This document shows, piece after piece, positions 1-9,592 of a stretch of 64,000 nt of DNA. The first letter of the stretch is position 1, and each line of letters opens with the position of its first letter. Made by a program: the position numbers and the translations under genes. The stretch covers positions 124,001 to 188,000 of the forward strand of contig CAKPYH010000002.1 in NCBI GenBank assembly GCA_934202735.1, read 5' to 3'. The notes under the pieces are model-generated. The model was not told the DNA's origin. It searched no databases and saw only the letters and a list, made by a program, of their open reading frames with translations. The DNA comes from an uncultured Alphaproteobacteria bacterium. GTDB taxonomy: Bacteria; Pseudomonadota; Alphaproteobacteria; CAAHEQ01; UBA3637.

Positions 1-10
1 GGGAAAATGG

Positions 11-490
11 GTGGCACAGGGTAAAAAACTCCTGCCGTTTTTGTTGTGTGCCGTTGTGATACTGATAGCACAAACACCAAGTGTCCACGTTATTTTTACA
101 GGTCTGGTCGCTATCCCGATTTTTTGGTTTGCTATCTTTAACCCGAATGCCTTGAATGCATATGCGGTATTTACCTTGGGTCTGTTTGCCGATGTAATTG
201 GACAAACGCCTTTGGGCATATATTCTTTCCTGTTTGTCTTATTATTTTTTGTGGCACGGTTAAACCGCTTATTTTTAAAAGAACTGTCTTTCAAAAGTCT
301 GTGGATGTTGTTTGCGGTTTGTAGCGGTCTGATGATTTTACTTCAATACTTTTTGTTTTCTCTCTGTGTCGGGGTTATTTCAGCCAACGGATTTTTGTTG
401 TTTCAATATGTAACTTTAAACTTACTTTATCCCTTGGGTGTAGCCGTATGCGGCCGTCTCAATAAAAGCATTGAGGAGAGCGGTGTATGA
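11..490 (+). CDS. mreD: Rod shape-determining protein MreD (5' end near window edge)
   Basis: A 159-residue, almost wholly hydrophobic protein with about five membrane segments and very few charged residues except near the C-terminus, the usual form of MreD. MreD is an inner-membrane part of the Rod elongation complex that links MreB/MreC to peptidoglycan synthesis. The call rests mainly on context: it overlaps mrdA (PBP2) by 4 nt (ATGA) and rodA follows. The first usable start here is a GTG at base 11, but the frame stays open to the window edge, so the true start may lie upstream. An mreC gene would be expected just before it but is outside the window. Confidence 0.82.
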   Translation: MAQGKKLLPFLLCAVVILIAQTPSVHVIFTGLVAIPIFWFAIFNPNALNAYAVFTLGLFADVIGQTPLGIYSFLFVLLFFVARLNRLFLKELSFKSLWMLFAVCSGLMILLQYFLFSLCVGVISANGFLLFQYVTLNLLYPLGVAVCGRLNKSIEESGV

Positions 491-2295
491 GTATCTGGAA
501 ATATGAAAAAGCGCATATTATGGGACACCGGATCATGGGCCTGATCGTTTTGTTCCTGATCTTGGGATTTGTGCTGATTGGTCGTCTTTTTTACTTACAG
601 GTTATTCAGGGGGAAAAATACCTCCTGTTAGCAGAAAAAAATCGCTTGTCTAAACGCTTTACGATGCCGTCACGCGGCAATATTTATGACCGCAATGGCG
701 TACAACTGGCCGAAAATGCCAAAACGTTTCAGGCCGTTTTAATTAAAGAAGAAGCCGGCGATTATAAAAAGACTTTACGGCAATTTTTACGCTTGATTCC
801 TTTGGATGAAGAAGAAATCAAGCGGATTGAAAATGAAGCCCGTGGTAAACGTGCCTTTATGCCTATACGTTTGAAAGATAATCTGACCACAGATGAAATG
901 ATACGGATACAATTAAATATGCCGGATCTGCGGGGAATTCAGATTGAAGAAGGAATGATGCGTTTTTATCCCGCCGGAATCGGTAATACACATGTATTGG
1001 GGTATGTTTCTTTGTTGACGGAAAAAGACGTTGCCGGTAATCCGAATGATCCGATGTTAGACCTGCCGGGATACCGTGTCGGCCGTACGGGAATAGAGAG
1101 TTCTTTGGAAAACACCTTAAAGGGTAAACCGGGGCAAAAAACTTCTGAAATCAATGCCTATGGTCGTACGGTACGGGTACTGCAAGAAACACCGCCGGAG
1201 GCTGGACAAGATGTACATTTAACCATTGATTCCCGTTTGCAAAACTTTGCTACACGGCTGTTGGGTGAGTATGCCGCTTCGGCCGTTGTGATCAATATCC
1301 AAACGGGGGAAATTTTGGCATTAGTGTCAACACCGTCCTATGACGGTAATTTATTTACGGTCCCTATTTCATATAAAAATTGGAATAAATTATTAAATCA
1401 TCCTCATCGGCCCTTGCAAAACAAAGTATTGAGCGGCCTGTATTCTCCGGGGTCTATTTTCAAATTAGTAGTCGGATTAGCCGGATTAGAAACCGGTGAT
1501 ATTACCCCGAATGCCCGTGTCAACTGCCGCGGCAAGACGAAATTGGGAGACCATTTGTTTCACTGCTGGAAAAAAGAGGGACACGGACCGCTAAATCTGG
1601 AAGAAGCCATTATGCATTCTTGCGATGTTTATTTCTATGAAATGGCGCAAAAAATTGGCCCTGAAAAGATTATTGAAACGGCACAACGCTTGGGTTTTGG
1701 TGCGCCTGTTCAGATTGGCATGAATGATGAAAGTATCGGTTTACTGCCGACACCGGCATGGAAAATGGAACGCCGGGGTGAAGGATGGCGTATGGGGGAT
1801 ACATTGAATTTAAGTATCGGTCAAGGTTTCTTGAATGCAACGCCTTTACAAATAGCGACCGCCGTGGCACGGATTGCCGGCGGTAAAAACATACACCCGA
1901 CTGTTTTGAAAAACCAACTGAAACCCGCAGAACCATTGCCTTTTAAAGCGGCTTATCTGCGAGTTTTACGGGCCGGTATGTATGATGTGGTCAACCGACC
2001 CGGCGGTACGGCATACGGATCGCGTTTCAATTTTAGAGGGCAAAAGATGGCCGGAAAAACCGCTACAACTCAGGTGCGGCGGATCAGCTTGAAAGAACGG
2101 GAAGAAGGGGTTATTTCTCAAGATAAATTGCCCGAGAAATATCGCGATCATGCTATTTTTGCCGCTTTTGCTCCAACGGATAACCCCAAATATGCCGCAG
2201 TAGTATTGGTAGAACATGGCGGTGGCGGCAGTCGTACGGCAGCCCCGTTGATGCGCGAATTGATGACAAAAGTGCTAGAGTTAGAACAGGAATAA
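487..2295 (+). CDS. mrdA: Penicillin-binding protein 2, elongation transpeptidase
   Basis: A 602-residue class B PBP: short cytoplasmic N-terminus, one membrane anchor (about residues 14-36), a pedestal domain beginning with the PSRGNIYDRNG motif, then the transpeptidase domain. The active-site SxxK is SIFK at about residue 323 and the second motif is SCD at about 378. The third motif reads KTA (about 524-526) instead of the usual KTG or KSG. It cross-links lateral-wall peptidoglycan together with RodA. Its start overlaps the mreD stop, with GGAG about 10 nt upstream, and rodA follows 11 nt after its stop, so the three form one operon. Confidence 0.95.
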   Translation: MSIWKYEKAHIMGHRIMGLIVLFLILGFVLIGRLFYLQVIQGEKYLLLAEKNRLSKRFTMPSRGNIYDRNGVQLAENAKTFQAVLIKEEAGDYKKTLRQFLRLIPLDEEEIKRIENEARGKRAFMPIRLKDNLTTDEMIRIQLNMPDLRGIQIEEGMMRFYPAGIGNTHVLGYVSLLTEKDVAGNPNDPMLDLPGYRVGRTGIESSLENTLKGKPGQKTSEINAYGRTVRVLQETPPEAGQDVHLTIDSRLQNFATRLLGEYAASAVVINIQTGEILALVSTPSYDGNLFTVPISYKNWNKLLNHPHRPLQNKVLSGLYSPGSIFKLVVGLAGLETGDITPNARVNCRGKTKLGDHLFHCWKKEGHGPLNLEEAIMHSCDVYFYEMAQKIGPEKIIETAQRLGFGAPVQIGMNDESIGLLPTPAWKMERRGEGWRMGDTLNLSIGQGFLNATPLQIATAVARIAGGKNIHPTVLKNQLKPAEPLPFKAAYLRVLRAGMYDVVNRPGGTAYGSRFNFRGQKMAGKTATTQVRRISLKEREEGVISQDKLPEKYRDHAIFAAFAPTDNPKYAAVVLVEHGGGGSRTAAPLMRELMTKVLELEQE

Positions 2296-2306
2296 GGAAG
2301 TACACC

Positions 2307-3482
2307 ATGAGTTTTTTTAAAGATCGGAATTGTTATCTGAAAGATTATAATTTACCGTTGACAGAAAAAATTTTACGGTTTAATTACATATACTTATTCT
2401 TTATTTGCCTGGTTGTTTTGATGGGGATAGGTATTTTGTATTCGGTCGGTGATGCACGGGATTATCCCAAATTTTATCCGCGAGCCTTTAACCAAAGCAT
2501 TCGTTTTTGTATGAGTTTGGGTATTCTTTATCTGATTGCGATGACAAATTTACGGTTGTGGATGAAGTATGCGTATTTTATTTATGGTGGTGTATTGGTC
2601 TTATTAATTGCCGTTTCGGTGATAGGTCATGTCGGCATGGGGGCGCAAAGGTGGTTGAATTTGGGGATCTTTATGTTGCAACCGTCAGAGTTGATGAAAA
2701 TCGCCCTGATTTTGGCTTTGGCCCGGTATTTTCACGGGGCCGGGCTGGAGGAAATCCGATCTTTAAAGTTTATTATTCCCCCTGCATTGATGATGGTGAT
2801 CCCCGTTTTGTTTATCTTGGAACAACCCGATTTAGGAACCGGTATGATGCTGGTCTTTGCGACCGGTGCCATTTTTTACCTGGTTGGGGTTCAGATTTGG
2901 AAGTTTGTGGTTTTAATATCGGCTTCTTTGCTATCTTTTCCCTTGATTTGGTCATGCTTGCACGAGTATCAAAAAAAGCGCGTTCTTACTTTTTTGAATC
3001 CCGAAAGTGACCCGACCGGAGCCGGTTATCATATCACGCAATCCAAGATTACTCTGGGTTCCGGCGGTGTCTTCGGTAAAGGCTTTTTGAAAGGCACACA
3101 AAGCCATCTGAATTTTATTCCCGAAAAGCATACGGATTTTATTTTGACCGTCTTGTCGGAAGAATTCGGTTTGCTCGGTGCGTTAGTTCTATGTATCTTA
3201 TATGGAATTATTATCGGTTTCGGCTTTTTCATCGCACATCGTTGTACCAGTTTTTTCGGTAAAATTTTGGCCGTCGGCTTAACCGTCAATTTTGCCCTTT
3301 ATGTCTTCATTAATATGGCGATGGTTATGGGATTGATGCCGGTTGTCGGGGTTCCGCTACCCTTGATGTCGTACGGCGGAACGGCTATGATGACCTTATT
3401 CGTCGGTTTCGGATTGATTGAGTGTGTAGATATTAATCGGGAAATGGTTATCGGTCGTCGGGGTTCTATTGATGACGAATAA
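2307..3482 (+). CDS. rodA: Rod shape-determining protein RodA (SEDS glycosyltransferase)
   Basis: A 391-residue polytopic protein of the SEDS (RodA/FtsW/SpoVE) family, about ten membrane segments. Family motifs seen include the periplasmic FIPEKHTDFILTVLSEEFG loop and the C-terminal PLPLMSYGGTA block. RodA polymerises lipid II glycan strands in partnership with PBP2, encoded just upstream. AAGGAAG lies 7 nt before the ATG. The gene's 3' end overlaps the next ORF. Length is normal for RodA, and the location beside mrdA favours RodA over FtsW. Confidence 0.95.
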   Translation: MSFFKDRNCYLKDYNLPLTEKILRFNYIYLFFICLVVLMGIGILYSVGDARDYPKFYPRAFNQSIRFCMSLGILYLIAMTNLRLWMKYAYFIYGGVLVLLIAVSVIGHVGMGAQRWLNLGIFMLQPSELMKIALILALARYFHGAGLEEIRSLKFIIPPALMMVIPVLFILEQPDLGTGMMLVFATGAIFYLVGVQIWKFVVLISASLLSFPLIWSCLHEYQKKRVLTFLNPESDPTGAGYHITQSKITLGSGGVFGKGFLKGTQSHLNFIPEKHTDFILTVLSEEFGLLGALVLCILYGIIIGFGFFIAHRCTSFFGKILAVGLTVNFALYVFINMAMVMGLMPVVGVPLPLMSYGGTAMMTLFVGFGLIECVDINREMVIGRRGSIDDE

Positions 3483-5220
3483 GATAGATGTATTTTTAGA
3501 TCAGGCTTATGCCGCTTATAATCAGGGACATTTGGAAAAAGCCGAAGCACTATGTCGTGATGTATTGGCCGTTGAACCGACACAAGGAGATGCCTTGTTG
3601 CTATTGGGCTTGATTGCGTACCGGTCCGGGGCTTTGGAGCCGGCCGCCGAATTGTTGTATCAAGCCGTTAAATTATATCCGGATATAGAAAGTTATCGCC
3701 TGACATTGGCATCTGTTCTGCAACGGCAAGGACGCTTGACTGAAGCCTTAACCATGTATCAACAGGTGCCCGGAAATCCGCAAGGTTTAGCACAACAAGG
3801 GTTTATTTTTTTGGATTTAGGACGGACTGATGATGCTCGGAAAGCCTTTCATCAGGCCGTCAATTTGACGCCGGATTTGCCGGAAGCGCGCTTGGGTTTA
3901 GCGTTGATGTCCGATGATGTGCAGCAATTACAACAAGTGGCTGAGGAGACGCACTTACCTGATGCTTGGTATTACCTGGCACGGCAACAGGCTGAACAAG
4001 GAAACAATGACTTGGCCGAGCAATCTTTGAAACATGTTCCTGATGGTGTGGATACTTATGACATTTTGCGAGCCGTCCTGTATGCGCGTAATGGGAAACG
4101 GGAACAAGCCGAAAAAATATATCAGGATATTTTGAAACGTAATCCGTATCGGGCTGAAGTATGGTGTAATTTAGCCGATATTTATCGTGATAAAGTGGAG
4201 TACGCGGCGGCAGAAGAGTATTACAAACGTGCTTTGGCTCAAAATAAGGATGACATACCCGCCCGACAAAATCTGGCAGACCTGTTGGTCCGGCAGAATC
4301 GGCTGGCGGAAGCATTAGAAGAATATCGTGTGTTGATTCGGATCAATAACAATGATACATTAACTTTATATAATTTGGCGGCGGTTTTGGAACGGACGGG
4401 TAATTTGGAAGATGCAGCGGGCCTTTATTTCAAGGTACTATTCATGGCGCATGCGCCCCAAGAAACCGAATGGCGTATTGCAGATACGTTGACGGCTTTG
4501 GCCGAGCGGGATAAAAACGGCCGAAAACTGGCAACGGATTTCGCACGTGGATGGGTGAAAAATCAACCAAATAATCCGGTGGCCGGTCATACTCTGGCTG
4601 CTTTAACCGGTGCAGCAGATCCGAATATGACAGAGTACGTCAAGCGATTATATGATGCTTTTGCCGATACGTATGATGATAAAATGACCCAATTAAAGGT
4701 AGCCGCTATGCCGGAAGCCATAACTTTATTGCCCGAACATATTGAAGGTCATGTATTGGATTTAGGGTGTGGCACAGGTCTCTTCGGTCGCCTGATGAGA
4801 GGACATATACACCACTTAACCGGTGTGGATATATCACCCAAGATGATTGAACATGCTAGACAAACAGATACCTATCAATCTTTAATAACGGATGATATAA
4901 TTCATTTTTTATATCAACAAGATATAATGTATTCTTTAATTGTTGGTATAGAAATTATACCTTATATTTCTGAAATAAATAATTTTTTTGAACAAGTATA
5001 CAAGCATTTACTTCCCGGTGGCTTGTTTGCTTTGTCCGTTGAAATCACGACAGAACCGGCCCCGACACTGGCCCTATCGGGACGGTATGTCTATCCACGC
5101 GCTTATATTACCGATAGTCTCAGGCAAGTTGGTTTCAAAATGACGACTGAAAAGCATATTTCCTTGCGACGTGAAGGAAACGGATTTGCCGATGGCTTGG
5201 TTATCGTGGCCCAAAAATAA
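3472..5220 (+). CDS. TPR-repeat protein fused to a SAM-dependent methyltransferase
   Basis: About 582 residues. The N-terminal two thirds (roughly 1-370) are TPR repeats of the EAExLCRDVLAVEP type. The C-terminal third (from about 385, after RLYDAFADTYDDKM) is a class I methyltransferase with the SAM-binding motif VLDLGCGTGLFG. Such fusions are common in Alphaproteobacteria, but the substrate is unknown. ATG at 3472 overlaps the rodA stop; an in-frame TTG sits one codon earlier. The stretch at about 4860-5000, inside the methyltransferase domain, is clearly more AT-rich than the rest of the gene. Whether it works with the Rod complex is not shown by the sequence. Confidence 0.8.
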   Translation: MTNKIDVFLDQAYAAYNQGHLEKAEALCRDVLAVEPTQGDALLLLGLIAYRSGALEPAAELLYQAVKLYPDIESYRLTLASVLQRQGRLTEALTMYQQVPGNPQGLAQQGFIFLDLGRTDDARKAFHQAVNLTPDLPEARLGLALMSDDVQQLQQVAEETHLPDAWYYLARQQAEQGNNDLAEQSLKHVPDGVDTYDILRAVLYARNGKREQAEKIYQDILKRNPYRAEVWCNLADIYRDKVEYAAAEEYYKRALAQNKDDIPARQNLADLLVRQNRLAEALEEYRVLIRINNNDTLTLYNLAAVLERTGNLEDAAGLYFKVLFMAHAPQETEWRIADTLTALAERDKNGRKLATDFARGWVKNQPNNPVAGHTLAALTGAADPNMTEYVKRLYDAFADTYDDKMTQLKVAAMPEAITLLPEHIEGHVLDLGCGTGLFGRLMRGHIHHLTGVDISPKMIEHARQTDTYQSLITDDIIHFLYQQDIMYSLIVGIEIIPYISEINNFFEQVYKHLLPGGLFALSVEITTEPAPTLALSGRYVYPRAYITDSLRQVGFKMTTEKHISLRREGNGFADGLVIVAQK

Positions 5221-5302
5221 AATCGCCAAAAATGAAAAAAAACTTTCCTTTTTTATAAAAATAATGCTATATAGTTAAATGAATTGAAATAAAGGGGTAA
5301 AA

Positions 5303-7549
5303 ATGAGTCTGATTTTAGAAGTATCTCAGGTTGAATCGTTGGTTTGTGGCAATTATTACGGGGACCCGTTTGATGTTTTAGGTATGCATTTGGGACAGGA
5401 TGCAACGGGCAAGACAGCGATTTATATTCGCACATTACAACCCCAAGCGGCTCAAGTATCTGTTATTCGGACAGATACAAATCAAAACCTGGGGGCTATG
5501 CGCCGCGTACATCCCGATGGTTTATTTCAACTGGATTTATCGGGTGAAGAAGCTTTTTTCCCCTATATCTTTGAAATTACTTTGCATAACGGTCAAACAT
5601 ATCAGGCAGAAGATATTTATCGTTTTTGGCCGGTGTTAGGGGAAATGGATTTGTATTTGTATGGTGAAGGCAATCACATGCAAATTTACGATAAATTGGG
5701 GGCACACTTGATGACACATCAAGGGGTTGAGGGTGTTTCCTTTGCGGTCTGGGCCCCGAATGCAAAACGGGTCAGTGTGGTAGGGGTATTTAACGATTGG
5801 GACGGTCGCCGGCATTTAATGCGTCCGCGCGGAAGTTCGGGAATATGGGAGTTATTTATCCCGGGTATGAAAGAATGGGATATTTATAAATATGAAATCA
5901 TCGGCGCACAAAGTCGCCTGATGCCTTTGAAATCGGATCCGTTCGGGTTCGCCTTTGAAATGCGACCGAAAACAGGCAGTTTAGTATTTAATCGTCATGC
6001 CTATCAATGGCAGGATTCCGATTGGATTCAAAACCGTCGGGCCCAAGCGAATGCTCTGTCTCAACCGATTTCGGTTTATGAAGTACATTTGGGGTCTTGG
6101 CGGCGAAACAGTTTGGAAAATAATCGCTGGTTAACCTATCGTGAAATGGCACGGGAATTGCCGGCTTACTTAAAAGAAACCGGCTTCACACATGTTGAAT
6201 TTTTACCTCTGGCCGAATATCCGTTTGATGGCAGTTGGGGCTATCAAATCACCGGTATGTATGCGCCGACCAGTCGTTATGGTACACCTGATGATTTCAA
6301 ATATATGATTGATGAATTACACCGGGCCGGTATCGGAGTCATTATGGATTGGGTTCCGGCACATTTTCCGCGTGATGCTTTCGGATTAGCCGATTTTGAC
6401 GGGACGGCTCTGTATGAACATGCCGATCCCCGTAAAGGTGAACACAAAGATTGGGGAACTAAAATATACAATTACGGCCGTAATGAAGTTTCCAACTTTT
6501 TATTGGCGAATGCTTTATTTTGGATTAAAGAATATCATGTAGATGCTTTGCGGGTAGATGCTGTGGCCAGTATGCTTTACTTGGATTATTCCCGCAAGGA
6601 GGGGGAATGGATTCCCAATCAATATGGCGGACGCGAAAATTTGGAAGCTATTGCTTTTCTACGTCGCTTGAATGAAGTTGTTTTTGCCGAAGGGCAGGGG
6701 GCAACCACGTTTGCGGAAGAATCTACCGCATGGCCGATGGTTTCACGTCCGACCTATGTGGGGGGGCTTGGTTTCGGGTATAAATGGAATATGGGCTGGA
6801 TGCATGATACGTTGCACTATATGTCTGAAAATCCTATCCATCGCAAATATCATCACAACGAATTGACATTCAGTTTGCTGTATGCCTTTTCGGAAAACTT
6901 TATTTTGCCCTTGTCGCACGATGAGGTGGTCCACGGCAAAGGCCCGATGATTGATAAAATGCCCGGGGATATGTGGCAAAAATTCGCGAATCTTCGGTTG
7001 TATTACACTTATTTATTCATGCACCCCGGTAAAAAATTATTGTTTATGGGGAATGAATTAGCCGTCAGAACCGAGTGGCGATATGCCGACAGTTTGGATT
7101 GGGGTTTGCTCAATCAACCCAAACATCGGGGGATACAACGGCTGATTTCTGATTTGAATGCCTTGTATCGGCGGTTGCCGGCTTTGTACGAAAACGATTT
7201 TGAAGCCGGTGGCTTTGAATGGATAAACGGTAATGATTTTGAAAATTCATGTTTCACTTTTATGCGGCATGATAAATCCGGTAAAGATTCTCTGGTGGTG
7301 GCTTGTAATTTTACCCCTGTACCCCGATATAATTATCGTATCGGTGTTAATGAATCGGGGATTTACCGCGAAGTATTTAATTCGGATTTAGCCGTTTACG
7401 GAGGATCCGATGTTAAAAATGAGGGCGATATTCAAACGGAGGATCCGGGGTGGAACTTTAAAAAATATGACATTCAGGTGGTTTTGCCCCCCTTATCGGT
7501 GGTTTGTTTCAAATTGGATTGTGCGGGAATCAGTAAGAAACGGGAGTAA
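5303..7549 (+). CDS. glgB: 1,4-alpha-glucan branching enzyme GlgB
   Basis: A 748-residue GH13 enzyme that introduces alpha-1,6 branches into glycogen. The N-terminal region includes the family block GDPFDVLGMH and a CBM48 module (about 125-215), followed by the catalytic barrel. Expected catalytic residues are present: Asp at about 419 (in DALRVDAVASM), Glu in FAEEST at about 472-473, and Asp at about 540 in LSHDEVVHGKG. AAGGGG lies 5 nt upstream of the ATG. It starts an operon with glgX 3 nt downstream. pgm (about 45 kb) would supply glucose-1-phosphate. glgA, glgC and glgP are not in this window. Confidence 0.96.
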   Translation: MSLILEVSQVESLVCGNYYGDPFDVLGMHLGQDATGKTAIYIRTLQPQAAQVSVIRTDTNQNLGAMRRVHPDGLFQLDLSGEEAFFPYIFEITLHNGQTYQAEDIYRFWPVLGEMDLYLYGEGNHMQIYDKLGAHLMTHQGVEGVSFAVWAPNAKRVSVVGVFNDWDGRRHLMRPRGSSGIWELFIPGMKEWDIYKYEIIGAQSRLMPLKSDPFGFAFEMRPKTGSLVFNRHAYQWQDSDWIQNRRAQANALSQPISVYEVHLGSWRRNSLENNRWLTYREMARELPAYLKETGFTHVEFLPLAEYPFDGSWGYQITGMYAPTSRYGTPDDFKYMIDELHRAGIGVIMDWVPAHFPRDAFGLADFDGTALYEHADPRKGEHKDWGTKIYNYGRNEVSNFLLANALFWIKEYHVDALRVDAVASMLYLDYSRKEGEWIPNQYGGRENLEAIAFLRRLNEVVFAEGQGATTFAEESTAWPMVSRPTYVGGLGFGYKWNMGWMHDTLHYMSENPIHRKYHHNELTFSLLYAFSENFILPLSHDEVVHGKGPMIDKMPGDMWQKFANLRLYYTYLFMHPGKKLLFMGNELAVRTEWRYADSLDWGLLNQPKHRGIQRLISDLNALYRRLPALYENDFEAGGFEWINGNDFENSCFTFMRHDKSGKDSLVVACNFTPVPRYNYRIGVNESGIYREVFNSDLAVYGGSDVKNEGDIQTEDPGWNFKKYDIQVVLPPLSVVCFKLDCAGISKKRE

Positions 7550-7552
7550 ACA

Positions 7553-9592
7553 ATGAACTATGAAATCTTTGGCGGTTTACCTTATCCATTGGGGGCAAAT
7601 TACGATGGAAACGGTGTCAATTTTGCTCTGTTTTCGGCCAATGCCGAGCGGGTTCAGGTATGCCTGTTTAACAAAAACGAACATGGAGAAGTTCGCATTG
7701 ATTTACCCCGTTATACCGATGAGGTCTTTCATGGGTATATCAAAGGCTTAAAACCCGGTCAGTTATACGGCTATCGTGTTTATGGACCTTATGCCCCCGA
7801 AAAAGGTCATCGGTTTAATCACAACAAGTTGTTGATTGATCCCTATGCCAAAATGATGACCACGCCGATCATCGGTCATAATGCCATGCTCGGGTATCGG
7901 CCTGAATCCCCGTTGGCAGACCTGTCATTCAGCCGGCTCAATTCGGCTCCCTATGTGCCGAAATGTGTTATTACCGATGATAATGATTACGAATGGGGAC
8001 CGATAAAAAAGCCAAAGAATCCATGGGATAGTGAAATTATTTATGAAACACACCTGAAAGGTTTTACCGCCCGAAATCCGGATGTAGATGCGGCATTACG
8101 GGGTACTTTTGCGGGTATGTCTACACCGGCGGTTATTGCTTATTTGAAAAGCCTGCGCATATCGGCTGTTGAATTATTGCCGGTTGCTTCCTTTATGACA
8201 GATGGTTTTCTATTGGATAAAGATCTAACCAATTATTGGGGATATGATCCGATCGGTTTTATGTCTCCGCATGCATTATACTTATCTCAAAAGAAACTAT
8301 CCGAAATTAAACACATGGTCCGTGTGTTTCATGAAGCCGGTATAGAAGTTATTTTGGATGTTGTATATAATCATACGGGCGAAGGGAATCAAATGGGGCA
8401 AACTTTGTGTTATCGGGGTATTGATAATGCCTCTTATTACCGATTAAACAAAGAAAATCCGCGGTATTACGATGATACAACGGGATGTGGCAATTCATTT
8501 AATCTGGGGCATCCGCGTGCGCTGCAACTGGTGATGGATTCTTTACGTTATTGGGCTGAAGTCATGCGCATTGACGGTTTTCGTTTTGATTTAGCCACCA
8601 CTTTGGCACGCGATGACAATAATCAATATGCGATGAACAGTGATTTTTTAACCACCGTTCAGCAGGATCCCACTTTACAACGGCAAAAATTGATTGCCGA
8701 GCCTTGGGACCTGGGGGTCGGTGGATACCAGGTAGGCTCTTTTCGTCCCGGGTGGGCCGAATGGAATGACAAATTTCGTGATACACTCCGGCGGTTTTGG
8801 CGTGGAGATGAATTTCAGGCGGCCGATTTTGCAAACCGAATGACGGCTTCATCGGATTTGTATGACAAGCGTGGTCGTAAACCCTGGGAAAGTGTGAATT
8901 TTATTACGGCTCATGACGGTTTTACTTTGTGGGATTTAGTTTCATACAATCATAAACATAATGAGGCTAATGGGGAAAATAATCGGGACGGGACCGATCA
9001 AAATTACTCATGGAATGGGGGTGTGGAAGGCGAAACCGATGATAAAAGCATTCTATCGGTGCGTGAACGCCGTGCCCGAGGCTTGATGGCCTCTTTACTG
9101 CTCTCGTTCGGAACACCGATGATACAGGGGGGGGATGAAGTTCTGCGCTCTTCCTTTGGTAATAATAACACCTATGCACAAGATAATATCTATTCCTGGA
9201 TCAACTGGCCGGATACAACCGAAATGGGACAACGTATGTTGGAATTGGTACGTCGTTTAACCCTGATTCGTCGGACATATCCTGAACTGGACGATAGTGA
9301 TTTCCATAATCCCGATAATTTTATTTGGTATCGTCCGGATGGGACGGCCATGCAACCCGATGATTGGAAAGGTTATGTGCGGGCTTTGTCATGTTGGTTA
9401 AAGGGGCAGGGTGAAAACTTGTTTTTCATCTTTAATGCCTATGATAAACCCCTGGATTGGAGATTGCCGACAGAATCGTGGCAGTTGATTTTAGATACAA
9501 CCGATGCGGCTCAACACAAACTCAAACATGTGGTGGTACCGGCTTGGAGTGTGTTAGTTTTCAAACAAGAGGTTCATAATGGAAAAATGTAA
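7553..9592 (+). CDS. glgX: Glycogen debranching enzyme GlgX (isoamylase type)
   Basis: A 679-residue GH13 protein with an N-terminal CBM48/isoamylase module and the catalytic motifs MRIDGFRFDLATTLAR (nucleophile Asp about 346), LIAEPWDLG (acid/base Glu about 383) and TAHDGFTLWDLVSYN (third Asp about 455). It hydrolyses alpha-1,6 branches left after phosphorylase action. Start ATG has GGGAG upstream and sits 3 nt after the glgB stop. The 3' end overlaps the thioesterase gene by 14 nt. Confidence 0.95.
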   Translation: MNYEIFGGLPYPLGANYDGNGVNFALFSANAERVQVCLFNKNEHGEVRIDLPRYTDEVFHGYIKGLKPGQLYGYRVYGPYAPEKGHRFNHNKLLIDPYAKMMTTPIIGHNAMLGYRPESPLADLSFSRLNSAPYVPKCVITDDNDYEWGPIKKPKNPWDSEIIYETHLKGFTARNPDVDAALRGTFAGMSTPAVIAYLKSLRISAVELLPVASFMTDGFLLDKDLTNYWGYDPIGFMSPHALYLSQKKLSEIKHMVRVFHEAGIEVILDVVYNHTGEGNQMGQTLCYRGIDNASYYRLNKENPRYYDDTTGCGNSFNLGHPRALQLVMDSLRYWAEVMRIDGFRFDLATTLARDDNNQYAMNSDFLTTVQQDPTLQRQKLIAEPWDLGVGGYQVGSFRPGWAEWNDKFRDTLRRFWRGDEFQAADFANRMTASSDLYDKRGRKPWESVNFITAHDGFTLWDLVSYNHKHNEANGENNRDGTDQNYSWNGGVEGETDDKSILSVRERRARGLMASLLLSFGTPMIQGGDEVLRSSFGNNNTYAQDNIYSWINWPDTTEMGQRMLELVRRLTLIRRTYPELDDSDFHNPDNFIWYRPDGTAMQPDDWKGYVRALSCWLKGQGENLFFIFNAYDKPLDWRLPTESWQLILDTTDAAQHKLKHVVVPAWSVLVFKQEVHNGKM

